Below, piece by piece: positions 49,068 through 57,493 of a stretch of DNA of 64,000 nucleotides. Where the stretch lies: the NCBI RefSeq assembly GCF_000718555.1, contig NZ_JOAN01000005.1:62001-126000 (forward strand), in the 5' to 3' direction. The notes beneath the pieces were generated by a model. It saw only the letters and a program-made list of their open reading frames with translations. It was not told the DNA's origin and made no database searches. Every line of letters starts with the position of its first letter. Positions within the stretch are counted from its first letter, which is position 1. The DNA is from Micromonospora chokoriensis. GTDB taxonomy: Bacteria > Actinomycetota > Actinomycetes > Mycobacteriales > Micromonosporaceae. The position numbers were made by a program, and so were the translations under genes.

Positions 49068-50226
49068 GGGGCACTCCCGGTCGGGTACTCAGGGCCCGCT
49101 CGTCGAACATCCGCAGGCCGGGGGCGAACACCTTGCTCACCGCAATGCCGATGTCGTCGTGCGTCAGGTCGACGCTGAACGGCTCGACACCGGTGACCCG
49201 CTGCACCCGCGACGCCAGCTCGCGCAGCACCTGGGACACGTCCCCCACCGGTGGCGCATCCCGGCGGACCGGCCGGACGGGCCGGTCGACGGTGGGAGGC
49301 GGCACCGGCGGTGCGCCGACATCGTGGTAGGCGGTGGCGTCGATGTCGTCCCGGGCACCGGAGACCATGACCAGCCGCGATTGCGCGGCCTCCGCCATGG
49401 CCCGACCGACGGCGATCTCCGGGTCGACGTGGCAGCCGAAGCCGCCGAAGGTGACCGGCAGGTCCTCCGACCAGATCGAGGCGGCGTAGCAGGGTACGTC
49501 GACCGCGTTGGTGATGTCGCAGACCTCCACCCAGCAACCGGCCCGCAGCAGCGCCTCGTGCACCGTGCGGGTCATCACGTTGGTGGCGGTGCCCGGGTCG
49601 GCGTAGGTGCGCTCGGCCAACGATGAGGTGCAGTACGGGGCGATGCAGTCGCGCTCGACGACCTCCAGCAGGGCGTGCAGGCTGGCCTCGGCGAAGGTGT
49701 TCCCGGTGGCCAGCCCGTTGCTGCTGGGTGTGAACAGGGCGCGGTCCCAGCCACGCCGGATGGTGAAGTCGAGTTCGATGGTGGCGCGGGGCACCAGGCA
49801 ATCCGCACCGGTCACCAGCCCACGGCCGGCCACCCAGTCCAGCTCGACGGAGGGCGTCAGGGGTGACCGTTCCGCCAGGTGCAGCCACCGGACGTCGTAC
49901 GGCAGGTCGAGCGCCTCCGCCGGGGACCGGACGACGGTCCCCGGCCGGAGGTTCTCGGCATGCCAGGACTCGATGCTCTCCATGACCGCGCTGACCCGGG
50001 CCTGCGTCGTCGTGGCGCCGGTGCCGACGCTCACCGCCATGGTGGCTCCGACCGGCCGGTAGGCGACGTGCACCGGTAGGCCGATCTCGTCGAGCCGGGT
50101 GATGTCGGCGACCCGGGTGATCCGGAACCGGTCGAGCAGGCCCCCGATCCGCTCCCAGGTCTGCTCCACGGTGGCCGTCCGGTAGGTGCCGGATCGGAAC
50201 GCGATGGTCTCGGTCGTGTCAGTCAT
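49060..50226 (-). CDS. stand-alone YcaO protein (thioamide-type)
   Basis: A 388-residue YcaO enzyme. ATP-binding Glu residues are visible in AVMESIESWHAEN (about 80-92) and LLEVVERDCIAPY (about 185-197), and the fold continues to VFAPGLRMFDE. YcaO enzymes phosphorylate a backbone amide so that a nucleophile can attack it. With TfuA as neighbour and no fused E1-like domain, thioamidation is the likely reaction. A Pro-rich insert (PPVPPPTVDRPVRPVRR) near residue 305 is unusual. It lies 27 bases after precursor 1 and overlaps tfuA by 8 bases. Confidence 0.92.
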   Translation of the reverse strand: MTDTTETIAFRSGTYRTATVEQTWERIGGLLDRFRITRVADITRLDEIGLPVHVAYRPVGATMAVSVGTGATTTQARVSAVMESIESWHAENLRPGTVVRSPAEALDLPYDVRWLHLAERSPLTPSVELDWVAGRGLVTGADCLVPRATIELDFTIRRGWDRALFTPSSNGLATGNTFAEASLHALLEVVERDCIAPYCTSSLAERTYADPGTATNVMTRTVHEALLRAGCWVEVCDITNAVDVPCYAASIWSEDLPVTFGGFGCHVDPEIAVGRAMAEAAQSRLVMVSGARDDIDATAYHDVGAPPVPPPTVDRPVRPVRRDAPPVGDVSQVLRELASRVQRVTGVEPFSVDLTHDDIGIAVSKVFAPGLRMFDERALSTRPGVPRD

Positions 50227-50253
50227 CGAGGCTCCCGGCGAGGGGTGGGGAAC

Positions 50254-50628
50254 TCAGAGGATGAGGACGGCGATGATGTTGACGTTGTTGTCGGCGATCG
50301 GGGCGACGCCGCCGGCGACCGTCTCCAACTCGGCCTCGGTCAGCTCGTTGAGGTCGACCAGCGGCACCTCGGGCACGTGCAGCACGTGCAGGCCGGGCGT
50401 GCCGGCCCAGTCGGCGACGATCTGGTCCTTGGTGTAGAGCGTGGCGGGCTGGGCGCGGTCGACCTCGACCCGGGAGCCGGCGGCGACCGGCAGGCCGGCC
50501 GCCGTCGCGTAGCCGGTCGGGTCGGCGAGGAGGCGCTGCAGCTCGTCGTCGCTGCGCCATACGGCGGTGACCAGTTCCGAGTACTTGGTCACGAACCTCG
50601 CGCCATATTCCTGTTCGTCGTTGCTCAT
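50254..50628 (-). CDS. NHLP-type RiPP precursor 1, aliphatic/Asn core
   Basis: A 124-residue precursor. The leader resembles the alpha-subunit nitrile hydratase-like (NHLP) type: FVTKYSELVTAVWRSDDELQ, RLLADPTGYATAAGLPV, LYTKDQIV, HVLHVPEVP, and a final LNELTEAELETVAGG cleavage site. The predicted core is VAPIADNNVNIIAVLIL (17 residues). It holds no Cys, Ser or Thr, so azoline formation is impossible; backbone thioamidation, C-methylation or other radical change are the options offered by the operon. The double-Gly site fits the C39 peptidase of the NHLM exporter. The ATG has an AGGAAAGGA ribosome site. Confidence 0.88.
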   Translation of the reverse strand: MSNDEQEYGARFVTKYSELVTAVWRSDDELQRLLADPTGYATAAGLPVAAGSRVEVDRAQPATLYTKDQIVADWAGTPGLHVLHVPEVPLVDLNELTEAELETVAGGVAPIADNNVNIIAVLIL

Positions 50629-50685
50629 CGTTCGGTCCTTTCCTCGGGATCGCTGCGAGACGGGCGGTTGAGCGGTGTGGCGAGA

Positions 50686-50715
50686 ACGCTACGAAGATCG
50701 AGCTTCGACAATCAA
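50686..50715 (-). promoter_or_regulatory. candidate MerR-type promoter for precursor 1
   Basis: On the minus strand TTGATT and TAGCGT are separated by 18 bases, and the spacer holds the dyad CGAAGctcgatCTTCG (50692-50707). A dyad inside a slightly long -35/-10 spacer is the known arrangement for MerR-family activation, and a MerR gene is 780 bases away. Sequence reading only. Confidence 0.4.
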
Positions 50716-50776
50716 CAATTCCGTGTGACTGCCATCAGAATCTGCCGCGCTAGCTAATGGGCGGCCGACTTCGGTG

Positions 50777-51139
50777 TCAGGTGCAGCAGCACGGGCAGCA
50801 GCAGGCACAGCTGGCGTCCAGGCCGGCGACGACGCTGTCCAGCTCGTCCTCGGCCAGTTCCGCCTGAGCCACCGGTAGCAGCGACGGCACGAAGAGCACG
50901 AAGGTGCCCCTGGTGCCGGCCTGCTGCCAGGACTCGACCTGCACCTCTAGATCCGGATCGGCGTCGGCGACGTCCCGGACCACCCGGACCTGCACATCCT
51001 CGGACAGTTGAAGCCCGTAGCCGGCGAGGAACCCCCGCGGGTCCCGGTCGAGCGCCTGCTCCTTGGTCGGGTCGGCCCAGACGTCGGCGACCAGCCGGCT
51101 GTACGCGGCCACGAAGACCGCTCGATCGACAGGTGTCAC
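50777..51139 (-). CDS. NHLP-type RiPP precursor 2, Cys-rich core
   Basis: A 120-residue precursor. The leader is related to precursor 1 (FVAAYSRLVADVWADPTKEQ, LDRDPRGFLAGYGLQL, TFVLFVPSLLP, ELAEDELDSVVAG). The end reads LDASCACCCPCCCT, with seven Cys in the last ten residues plus Ser and Thr, an ideal substrate for thiazoline/thiazole formation by the E1-YcaO and SagB proteins of this cluster. A metal-binding peptide is the main alternative. The GTG at 51139 has GGGAG 6 bases upstream and gives a leader length like precursor 1; the frame is open further upstream. It is the first gene of the operon that continues to precursor 1, YcaO, TfuA and radical SAM. Confidence 0.88.
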   Translation of the reverse strand: MTPVDRAVFVAAYSRLVADVWADPTKEQALDRDPRGFLAGYGLQLSEDVQVRVVRDVADADPDLEVQVESWQQAGTRGTFVLFVPSLLPVAQAELAEDELDSVVAGLDASCACCCPCCCT

Positions 51140-51496
51140 ACCCTGCTCCCTTCGATGGTCGGCCGCCGATGGCGGCGACAGGCAGCGCGGGAGGTTCCCC
51201 CGCCGCCGGTTTCGCTTCATCGTGGGTCACCGGTGGATCCGGTCTGCCCGGAGCGCGGGAATTTCATCGAATGTGGCCGCGAAAAGGTCGCGCTGCGGCG
51301 AAAGCCGGGTAATTGGGAATCAGCGACTTGCGGCGGATGGTGATCCTAATGATTGTCACCACTGTGGACAAGTAGTAATTCCTCGCCTTTTACCCGCCCG
51401 GTGCCCACACCTACGCTGCGATCGGCGGACCGCACAGCGTGACAGCGGTTCGACGGGGTTGCCGTGTTCCGTCACCGAGTGCTGCCGGAGGCCACC
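51140..51496. promoter_or_regulatory. divergent promoter/operator region between precursor 2 and the MerR gene
   Basis: Two divergent promoters can be read: minus strand TTGTCC (51371-51366), 17 bases, TAGGAT (51348-51343); plus strand TTGTCA (51353-51358), 17 bases, TAATTC (51376-51381). Their -35 boxes form one near-palindrome, ttgtcaccactgtggacaa (51353-51371), a good operator candidate. The precursor 2 leader would be about 200 bases long. The rest of the 357-base gap shows no gene. Confidence 0.5.
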
Positions 51497-52243
51497 GTGA
51501 CCATCGACGAGGTGACGACGACGCCGGGCGCCCCAGTGGGGTACAGCGTGGACGAGCTCGCCCGCAAGGTGGGGATGTCGCCGCGCAACATCCGGGCCCA
51601 CCAGGCCCGGCGGCTGCTGCCCCCGCCGGTGCGGCACGGTCGGGCCGCACTCTACGACGACTCCCACGTCCGCCGACTCGACGCGATTCTCGCCCTGCAA
51701 CGACAGGGCTTCAACCTGGTGTCCATCGAGGCGATGCTCGGTGTGCGGGCCAGCGACGAGGCGCCCGACGGGCTTACCGCGATGCTGCAACGCCTGACCG
51801 CCGACCGTCCCGCGCTGGCCCACGCGCTGACCCGGCACGGCGTGATCGGCCGGACCACCGACGGCACCGTCCGCACCGTCCGGCCACGCCCGCTGCGCGC
51901 TGCCCTGGACCTGCATCGGGTACGAGTGGGCACGGTGCCGGCTCTGCAGACCCTCAGCGAGGTGCTGGACAGCCTCCGGCCGGTGGCCGACGAGCTGGTC
52001 GCCGCCGTCACCGCCCGGCTGCTGACCCTCGCTCCGGAGCTGGTACGCAGCGGCGCCCGGTCGTCCTGGGCCGACCTCGACCGGGAAACGCTGTTGCTGA
52101 CGCAGGGCGTGGTCAACGTGCTCACCGAGGCGTTCCGGCTCGCCGTGGAGAACCAGTCGGAGGCGCACATCGCCGAGCTGCTGGAGAACCACCTCGACGC
52201 GGACGTGTGCCTGGAGGACAGCACGGTCATCGACAACGGCTGA
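51497..52243 (+). CDS. MerR-family transcriptional regulator of the RiPP cluster
   Basis: A 248-residue protein. Residues 15-85 are a MerR winged helix-turn-helix (YSVDELARKVGMSPRNIRAH, RRLLPPPVR, YDDSHVRRLDAILALQRQGF). The C-terminal 150 residues are helical and could sense a ligand or form a dimer; no metal-binding Cys is seen there. The GTG at 51497 has GGAGG 5 bases upstream. It is divergent from the precursor operon and convergent with the NHLM ABC gene (9 bases between stops), so it is enclosed by the cluster and probably controls it. Confidence 0.88.
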   Translation: MTIDEVTTTPGAPVGYSVDELARKVGMSPRNIRAHQARRLLPPPVRHGRAALYDDSHVRRLDAILALQRQGFNLVSIEAMLGVRASDEAPDGLTAMLQRLTADRPALAHALTRHGVIGRTTDGTVRTVRPRPLRAALDLHRVRVGTVPALQTLSEVLDSLRPVADELVAAVTARLLTLAPELVRSGARSSWADLDRETLLLTQGVVNVLTEAFRLAVENQSEAHIAELLENHLDADVCLEDSTVIDNG

Positions 52244-52252
52244 CCGGGGTCG

Positions 52253-55200
52253 TCAGCCTGTCGCGGGCTGCCCGTCCGCCTGTCGGCTCTGCGGCACGGC
52301 GTCAGAGGGTTCCGGCTCGGTGAGCAGTTGCCGCCGCGCCAACCGGTGGAACAGCCCTTCCGGGTGGTCCATCAACTCGTCGAAGGTGCCCCGCTGGACG
52401 ATCCGCCCCGCTTCGAGGACCACGATGGTGTCCGCCGCACGGACCGTGGACAACCGGTGGGCGATGACCACCCGGGTCGCGGCCAGGGCCGCGGTGCTCC
52501 GGCTGACCACGTCCTGGGTCCGGTTGTCCAGAGCGCTCGTCGCCTCGTCGAGGAAGATGATCCGGGGTAGCGGGGCCAGCGCGCGGGCGATCAGCACCCT
52601 CTGCCGCTGCCCGACGGAGAGCGTCCCGCCGCCGAACGGCACCATCGTGCTCATCCCCATCGGCAGCGCCTCCAGGTCATCGGCGAGGCCGGCCATCCGC
52701 GCCGCCTCCCAGACCTGGTCGAGTGGGAAGCTGCCGGCGCCGCAGATGTTGTCGCGTACCGAGCCGGCGAAGAGCTGACCATCCTGCAAGACCACTCCAC
52801 ACTGCCTACGGACCGCGTGTACGTCGAGTTCGGAGAGGTCCTGGCCGTCATAGAGCACTGCGCCCTGCTGCTGGCGTTCAAAGCCGAGCAGCAACCGGAG
52901 CAGCGTGGATTTTCCGCAGCCACTCGGTCCGACGATGGCGACGAACTCACCCGGGCGGACGTGCAGGTCGATGTCGATGAGCACCGGTGGCTCGTCCGGC
53001 TGGTAGGCGAATGTGAGCCGGTGCAGCGCGATCTCGCCGCGCAACTCGCCCGGGTCGACCCGGTCCGGCCGCGCCTCGGGGTCGGCGCGCAGGATCTCCC
53101 GCAGGCTGCCCAGCCGGGGCACCGCCGCGATCACTTCGACCCCGGCCGACACCAGCACCAGCAACGCGCCGAGCAGCATCGCGAAACCGACGTTGAGGAT
53201 GAAGAAGTCGGCCGGCGCGACCCGGCCGGCCAGCGGCCCCATCAGCACGGCGAACAGGACCAGTTGGCCGGCGACCGGCAGCACGGTGCCGAAGGCGACC
53301 AGGCCCGCCTGACTCTGCCGGACCCGTTGCAGCGCCGCTCGGGCCGTCGCGGCCACCTCCGACCAGCGCGCGTGGGCGCGGGTTTCGGCGGCCGCCAATT
53401 TGATTTTGACGATGCCGCCGAGCAGTTGGTTGGTCATCGCCGCCGCCCGGTGCTCGGCCGGCAGCGCGGACCGTTGCTGACGGACGATCAGCACGGCGAA
53501 CGCGCCGAAGGTCAGCATGGTGACGGCGACGATCCCCGCACCCCACAGTCCGAGCACGGGCTCGACCACCAGGAGCATGCCGAGGGTCACCGCGACGGTC
53601 GCGGCCGCCGCGACGAGCTGCGGCAGCAGCGCGCTCAGCGCCTCACCGACGAACGAGATCCCCAACATCGAGTTGGCGATCTCGCCGCTGCTGCGACCGG
53701 CGAAGAACCGGGCCGGTAGCCGCATCAGCCGGTCCCAGATCGCCAGCTGCGCGCCGGACTGCATCCGACCGTCCAACCGCAGCAGACGCAGGTTCTGCAC
53801 CACACCCACCAGCCCCGCGACCACCGCGGCGCTGAGCATCAGCGCGACGAAGCCGCCCAGGCCGTTCACCTCGCCCTGGCGGGCCAGTTGGCCGAGCACC
53901 TCGCCGGTGGCCAGCGGCACGCCCAGGCCCAGCAGTGCCACGCAGGTGGCGGCGAACAGCAGCCCACGCACGTCGCGGGACGCACCGACCAGCCCGGCCC
54001 GCAGCAGGTGGCGCATCCGAGCGGTCGACGGCAGCGGCGCCTGCACCTCGGTCGCCTCAGCACCGAACATCGCGGCCACGCTCGCGTCGATCGGCGCGTA
54101 CGCCCGGGTGTCCGGGTCGACGTGGTGGTAGCGGCCTCGGCGGAACACCAGCGGCACCGCGACGGCGTGCTCCGGGTCATCGCCGGCCCGCCACCCCACC
54201 AACGGCCCCAGGTCCCGCCGCCACCAACGGTCAGGCAGCCGCACCTCACGCAAGAACAGGCTGGACGCTCGGGTCACCGCGTGCACCGCCGCCCGGTCGT
54301 CCAGTGGCGCGCGGCTGCGGTCGGCCGGCTCGTTGATGGGGCTGCCCATCCCCTCGGTGACCACCCGGACCACCGAGGCCGCCCGCCCATACCGGTCGAA
54401 GCCAGCCTCGCGGTCCGGAACCGGAACCGCGCCGCCCGCGCCGATCACCCCGATCGACCGGCGGGCCGCCGCGGCGAGCACCGCCGCGTCGGTCTCCCGG
54501 CGCCGCTGCACGGCGCTCAGCAACGCCGCGTCGGCCTCCTCGATCCGGGTCTCCACCATCCGCAACAGCCGGGCCACATGCTGATCGACGGCCGACCGGA
54601 GCTGACCGTTGAGCAGCAGGTCCCAGCTGCCGTGGCTCTCCACCGCGCATGGCGACTCGGCCACCACCCAATCCCGCTCGGCAACCAGCAGCAGCTCCCG
54701 CTCCCCCGACATCTCCGCCGGGCCACCGTCGTTGCGTCGCAGTTGTCCACCGGCGCTGCGCAGCCACCACGCGCCGCTGGTGGAGGTGAGGGCGCTTCCC
54801 TGCGCCAGCGAAATGATCTCCCGTCCGGACAGGGTGGACGCCTCCCGGGGCGCCTGCCCGCTGCGTAGCGCGTCGGCGATGGTGACCAGCACCAGGTCCA
54901 CCCCCGCGACCAGCTCCGTCGCGGCGGTCCGCGCCCGCAGCGACGCCCCCTCGTCGGCCACGATGCCGAGCCGAACATGCCGCTCCAGCAAGGACAGGTG
55001 ACGCCGGGACAGCCCGCGCAGCTCCGTGCCGGGCAGCGGCACCAGGATCAACTGCCACGCACCGATCGCGGTGGACGTCGGCACCAGGCCACCCGCGGGC
55101 AGCCGGGCCACATGGTGACGACGCGAAGGGCTCATCCCGGCCCGGCGCACCGCGAACAGGTCGGCCTCGCCGCCGGTCACCAGCCAGCCGGCCGCCGGGC

Positions 55201-55285
55201 CGTCCAGGCGACAGACCTGGCGTACGCCGTCCGCGCAGAAACCGATCAGGCCGCCGGCCGGGGGATCCTCCACCGCGCCACTCAT
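52253..55285 (-). CDS. NHLM-type RiPP exporter ABC protein (without peptidase)
   Basis: A 1,010-residue protein. A 400-residue N-terminal region of unknown fold precedes an ABC membrane domain (about 430-720) and an ATPase domain with IVGPSGCGKSTLL, LSVGQRQRVLIARAL and IIFLDEATSALD. This layout is that of the NHLM bacteriocin-system ATP-binding protein, which accompanies a peptidase-containing ABC protein and an HlyD-like protein to export NHLP-leader peptides. It is last in its operon, 24 bases after the peptidase-ABC gene. Confidence 0.92.
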   Translation of the reverse strand: MSGAVEDPPAGGLIGFCADGVRQVCRLDGPAAGWLVTGGEADLFAVRRAGMSPSRRHHVARLPAGGLVPTSTAIGAWQLILVPLPGTELRGLSRRHLSLLERHVRLGIVADEGASLRARTAATELVAGVDLVLVTIADALRSGQAPREASTLSGREIISLAQGSALTSTSGAWWLRSAGGQLRRNDGGPAEMSGERELLLVAERDWVVAESPCAVESHGSWDLLLNGQLRSAVDQHVARLLRMVETRIEEADAALLSAVQRRRETDAAVLAAAARRSIGVIGAGGAVPVPDREAGFDRYGRAASVVRVVTEGMGSPINEPADRSRAPLDDRAAVHAVTRASSLFLREVRLPDRWWRRDLGPLVGWRAGDDPEHAVAVPLVFRRGRYHHVDPDTRAYAPIDASVAAMFGAEATEVQAPLPSTARMRHLLRAGLVGASRDVRGLLFAATCVALLGLGVPLATGEVLGQLARQGEVNGLGGFVALMLSAAVVAGLVGVVQNLRLLRLDGRMQSGAQLAIWDRLMRLPARFFAGRSSGEIANSMLGISFVGEALSALLPQLVAAAATVAVTLGMLLVVEPVLGLWGAGIVAVTMLTFGAFAVLIVRQQRSALPAEHRAAAMTNQLLGGIVKIKLAAAETRAHARWSEVAATARAALQRVRQSQAGLVAFGTVLPVAGQLVLFAVLMGPLAGRVAPADFFILNVGFAMLLGALLVLVSAGVEVIAAVPRLGSLREILRADPEARPDRVDPGELRGEIALHRLTFAYQPDEPPVLIDIDLHVRPGEFVAIVGPSGCGKSTLLRLLLGFERQQQGAVLYDGQDLSELDVHAVRRQCGVVLQDGQLFAGSVRDNICGAGSFPLDQVWEAARMAGLADDLEALPMGMSTMVPFGGGTLSVGQRQRVLIARALAPLPRIIFLDEATSALDNRTQDVVSRSTAALAATRVVIAHRLSTVRAADTIVVLEAGRIVQRGTFDELMDHPEGLFHRLARRQLLTEPEPSDAVPQSRQADGQPATG

Positions 55286-55309
55286 CAGCGTCTCCTCGGA
55301 TCGTCGTGG

Positions 55310-57493
55310 TCAGTGGTCCCGGACCAGGCGCGCGTACGCCCCGTCCTGGGCAACCAACTGCTCGTGGGTGCCGCGCTCCACCTCCCGACCGCCGTCCAGC
55401 ACGACGATCAGGTCGCAGTCGCGGACGGTGGACAGGCGGTGGGCCACGATCAGGCAGGTCGCCCCCCGCCGGCGCAGGTGCCTGTCGATCCGGCGCTCGG
55501 TCTCGGCGTCCAGCGCGCTGGTGGCCTCGTCCAGCACCAGCACCCGGGGATTGCGCACGAGCGCTCGGGCGATCTCCAGCCGTTGCCGCTGCCCGCCGGA
55601 GAAGTTGCGGGCGTTCTCCCGCACCGGACTGCCGAGGCCACCCGGACGGGCCGCGACCTCGTCGTAGAGGCACGCGTCGGTCAGCGCGGTGACGACGTCC
55701 TCATCGGCGACCGTGAGGTCCCACATGGTGACGTTGTCCCGGACCGTCCCCTCGAACAGCCGTTGGTCCTGGTCCACCATGGCGACGGTGGCCGCCCAGA
55801 GCCCGTCGTCGGCTGCGGCCCGCTCAAGTCCGTCCACGGTGACCCGTCCGGTCCAGGGACGGTAGAGCCCGGCGACCAGCCGGCCGACCGTCGACTTGCC
55901 ACTGCCGGACCGCCCGACGAGCGCCACCCGGGCACCCGGTGGCAGGTCGAGGCTGAAGTTCTCCAGCAGTGGACGGCCCAGCGGGTTGTAGCCGAAGGTG
56001 ACCTCCTCGATGCGCAGGTGCCCCTCCATCGGGCTCATCGGGCGGGCGGGTCGGTCCTGGGCCGACGGCAGCGGGTACCGCTCGACGTCACGCAGCCGGT
56101 TGAGGTCGGCGCTCATGTCCTGCAACCGGGAGCCCAGCGCGGTCAGGTTGCCCAGCGGGCGGTTCATCGCGGCGGCGAGGCTCTGCATGCCGACCAGCAC
56201 ACCGACGCTCATCGCCTCCGCCAGGACCTGCCGGCTGCCCAATCCCAGCAGCACCGCGGTGGTCCCCGAGGCGAGCAGCGCCGGCAGGACGGAGAGCACC
56301 GCGGTGGGCACCCCGAGCCGTTGCTGACGGGTGGCGACGGTGGCGTGGCGTGCCGCGAACCGGGCCACGGCACGTTCCTCCTCGCCGCCGGCCTTCACCG
56401 TCTCGATCATCTGGACCGTGGTGTACACGGTGGTCACCAGCTTGCTGCGGTCTGCCTGAAGACCGGCGACAGCGGTGGACCGGGTCGAGGCGACATAGCG
56501 CAGCACGCTGACGTTCAGCCCGGCGAGGAGCACCGCGCACAGCCCGAGCAGCAGGTCGTAGTGGCAGAGCAGAGCCCCGTACGCCAACACCAGGCCGGTG
56601 TCCACCACGGTGGTGGCCGTCCGGCGGGTGAGCACCTCGGCGACCACCTCGTTGCCGCGGACCCGCTGGCTGAGGTCGGCGGCCTGCCGCTGGTCGAAGA
56701 AGGTCGGCGGCAGCCGCAACAGATGTCGGAAGAACCGGGCGGCGCTGGCGAGGGCGAGCGCCGTCTCCGCGCGTACGGTCAGGCGTTGCTGAAGCAGGCT
56801 GGCCAGGAAGGTCAGCACGGTGGCCACCGCCACCGCCGCCACCAGGCCGGCGAACGCGGCCCGATCCTCCTGCAGCAGCACCCGGTCGACGAAGACCTTG
56901 GCCATCACCGGGATGGTCAGACCGACCACGGCGATCAGCAGGCCCAGCAGCAGCATCTGCGCGATCGCCGAGCCCGGGCCGCGCCACCGCTCGGCCAGCG
57001 CTCGCACCAGCCGGTAGCGGGTGCCGCCGGGCCGGAACTCCGGGCCCGGCTGCATGGTGAGCACGATGCCGGTGAAGGCGCCGTCGAACTCCTCCCAGCT
57101 GACCGCGCGGGGGCCGGTGGCCGGATCGTTGATGAAGACCTTGCGGCCGAGCCCCTCCAGCACCACGAAGTGCTCGAACCGCCAGAACAGCACTGCCGGC
57201 AGGGCCACGGTGGCCAGGCCGGCCAGGTCCATCTGGAAGCCCTTGGCCACCATGCCGTAGCGGCGGGCGCCCTTGAGCACGGTGGCCGCGGTGGAGCCGT
57301 CCCGGCTGACGCCGCACACCCGGCGCAACTCCTCCAGGGGTACGTGCCGGCCGTGGTGCGCGAGCAGGATCCCCAGCGCGGCGGCGCCGCACTCCACCGC
57401 CTCCATCTGGATGAGGGTGGGCGTACGGACCCGTCGGCGCCGGATCCTGGGCAGCTCCGGAGCGCCGCTGACGGCGGCCGTCGGCGCGCTCAT
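55310..57493 (-). CDS. NHLM-type RiPP exporter with C39 peptidase and ABC domains
   Basis: A 727-residue protein. The N-terminal C39 double-glycine peptidase has Cys35 (QMEAVECGAAALG), His108 (WRFEHFVVLEG) and Asp123 (INDPATGPR). A six-helix ABC membrane domain (about 170-440) and an ATPase (LVGRSGSGKSTVG, NFSGGQRQRLEIARAL, VLVLDEATSALD) follow. It should cut the precursors after GG or AG and export the products. The ATG overlaps the HlyD-like gene stop (ATGA). Confidence 0.95.
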   Translation of the reverse strand: MSAPTAAVSGAPELPRIRRRRVRTPTLIQMEAVECGAAALGILLAHHGRHVPLEELRRVCGVSRDGSTAATVLKGARRYGMVAKGFQMDLAGLATVALPAVLFWRFEHFVVLEGLGRKVFINDPATGPRAVSWEEFDGAFTGIVLTMQPGPEFRPGGTRYRLVRALAERWRGPGSAIAQMLLLGLLIAVVGLTIPVMAKVFVDRVLLQEDRAAFAGLVAAVAVATVLTFLASLLQQRLTVRAETALALASAARFFRHLLRLPPTFFDQRQAADLSQRVRGNEVVAEVLTRRTATTVVDTGLVLAYGALLCHYDLLLGLCAVLLAGLNVSVLRYVASTRSTAVAGLQADRSKLVTTVYTTVQMIETVKAGGEEERAVARFAARHATVATRQQRLGVPTAVLSVLPALLASGTTAVLLGLGSRQVLAEAMSVGVLVGMQSLAAAMNRPLGNLTALGSRLQDMSADLNRLRDVERYPLPSAQDRPARPMSPMEGHLRIEEVTFGYNPLGRPLLENFSLDLPPGARVALVGRSGSGKSTVGRLVAGLYRPWTGRVTVDGLERAAADDGLWAATVAMVDQDQRLFEGTVRDNVTMWDLTVADEDVVTALTDACLYDEVAARPGGLGSPVRENARNFSGGQRQRLEIARALVRNPRVLVLDEATSALDAETERRIDRHLRRRGATCLIVAHRLSTVRDCDLIVVLDGGREVERGTHEQLVAQDGAYARLVRDH

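Noticed and set aside
51412..52192. Minus-strand ORF opposite the MerR gene.
   Set aside because: It lacks any family pattern, while the plus strand gives a complete MerR helix-turn-helix with a good ribosome site.
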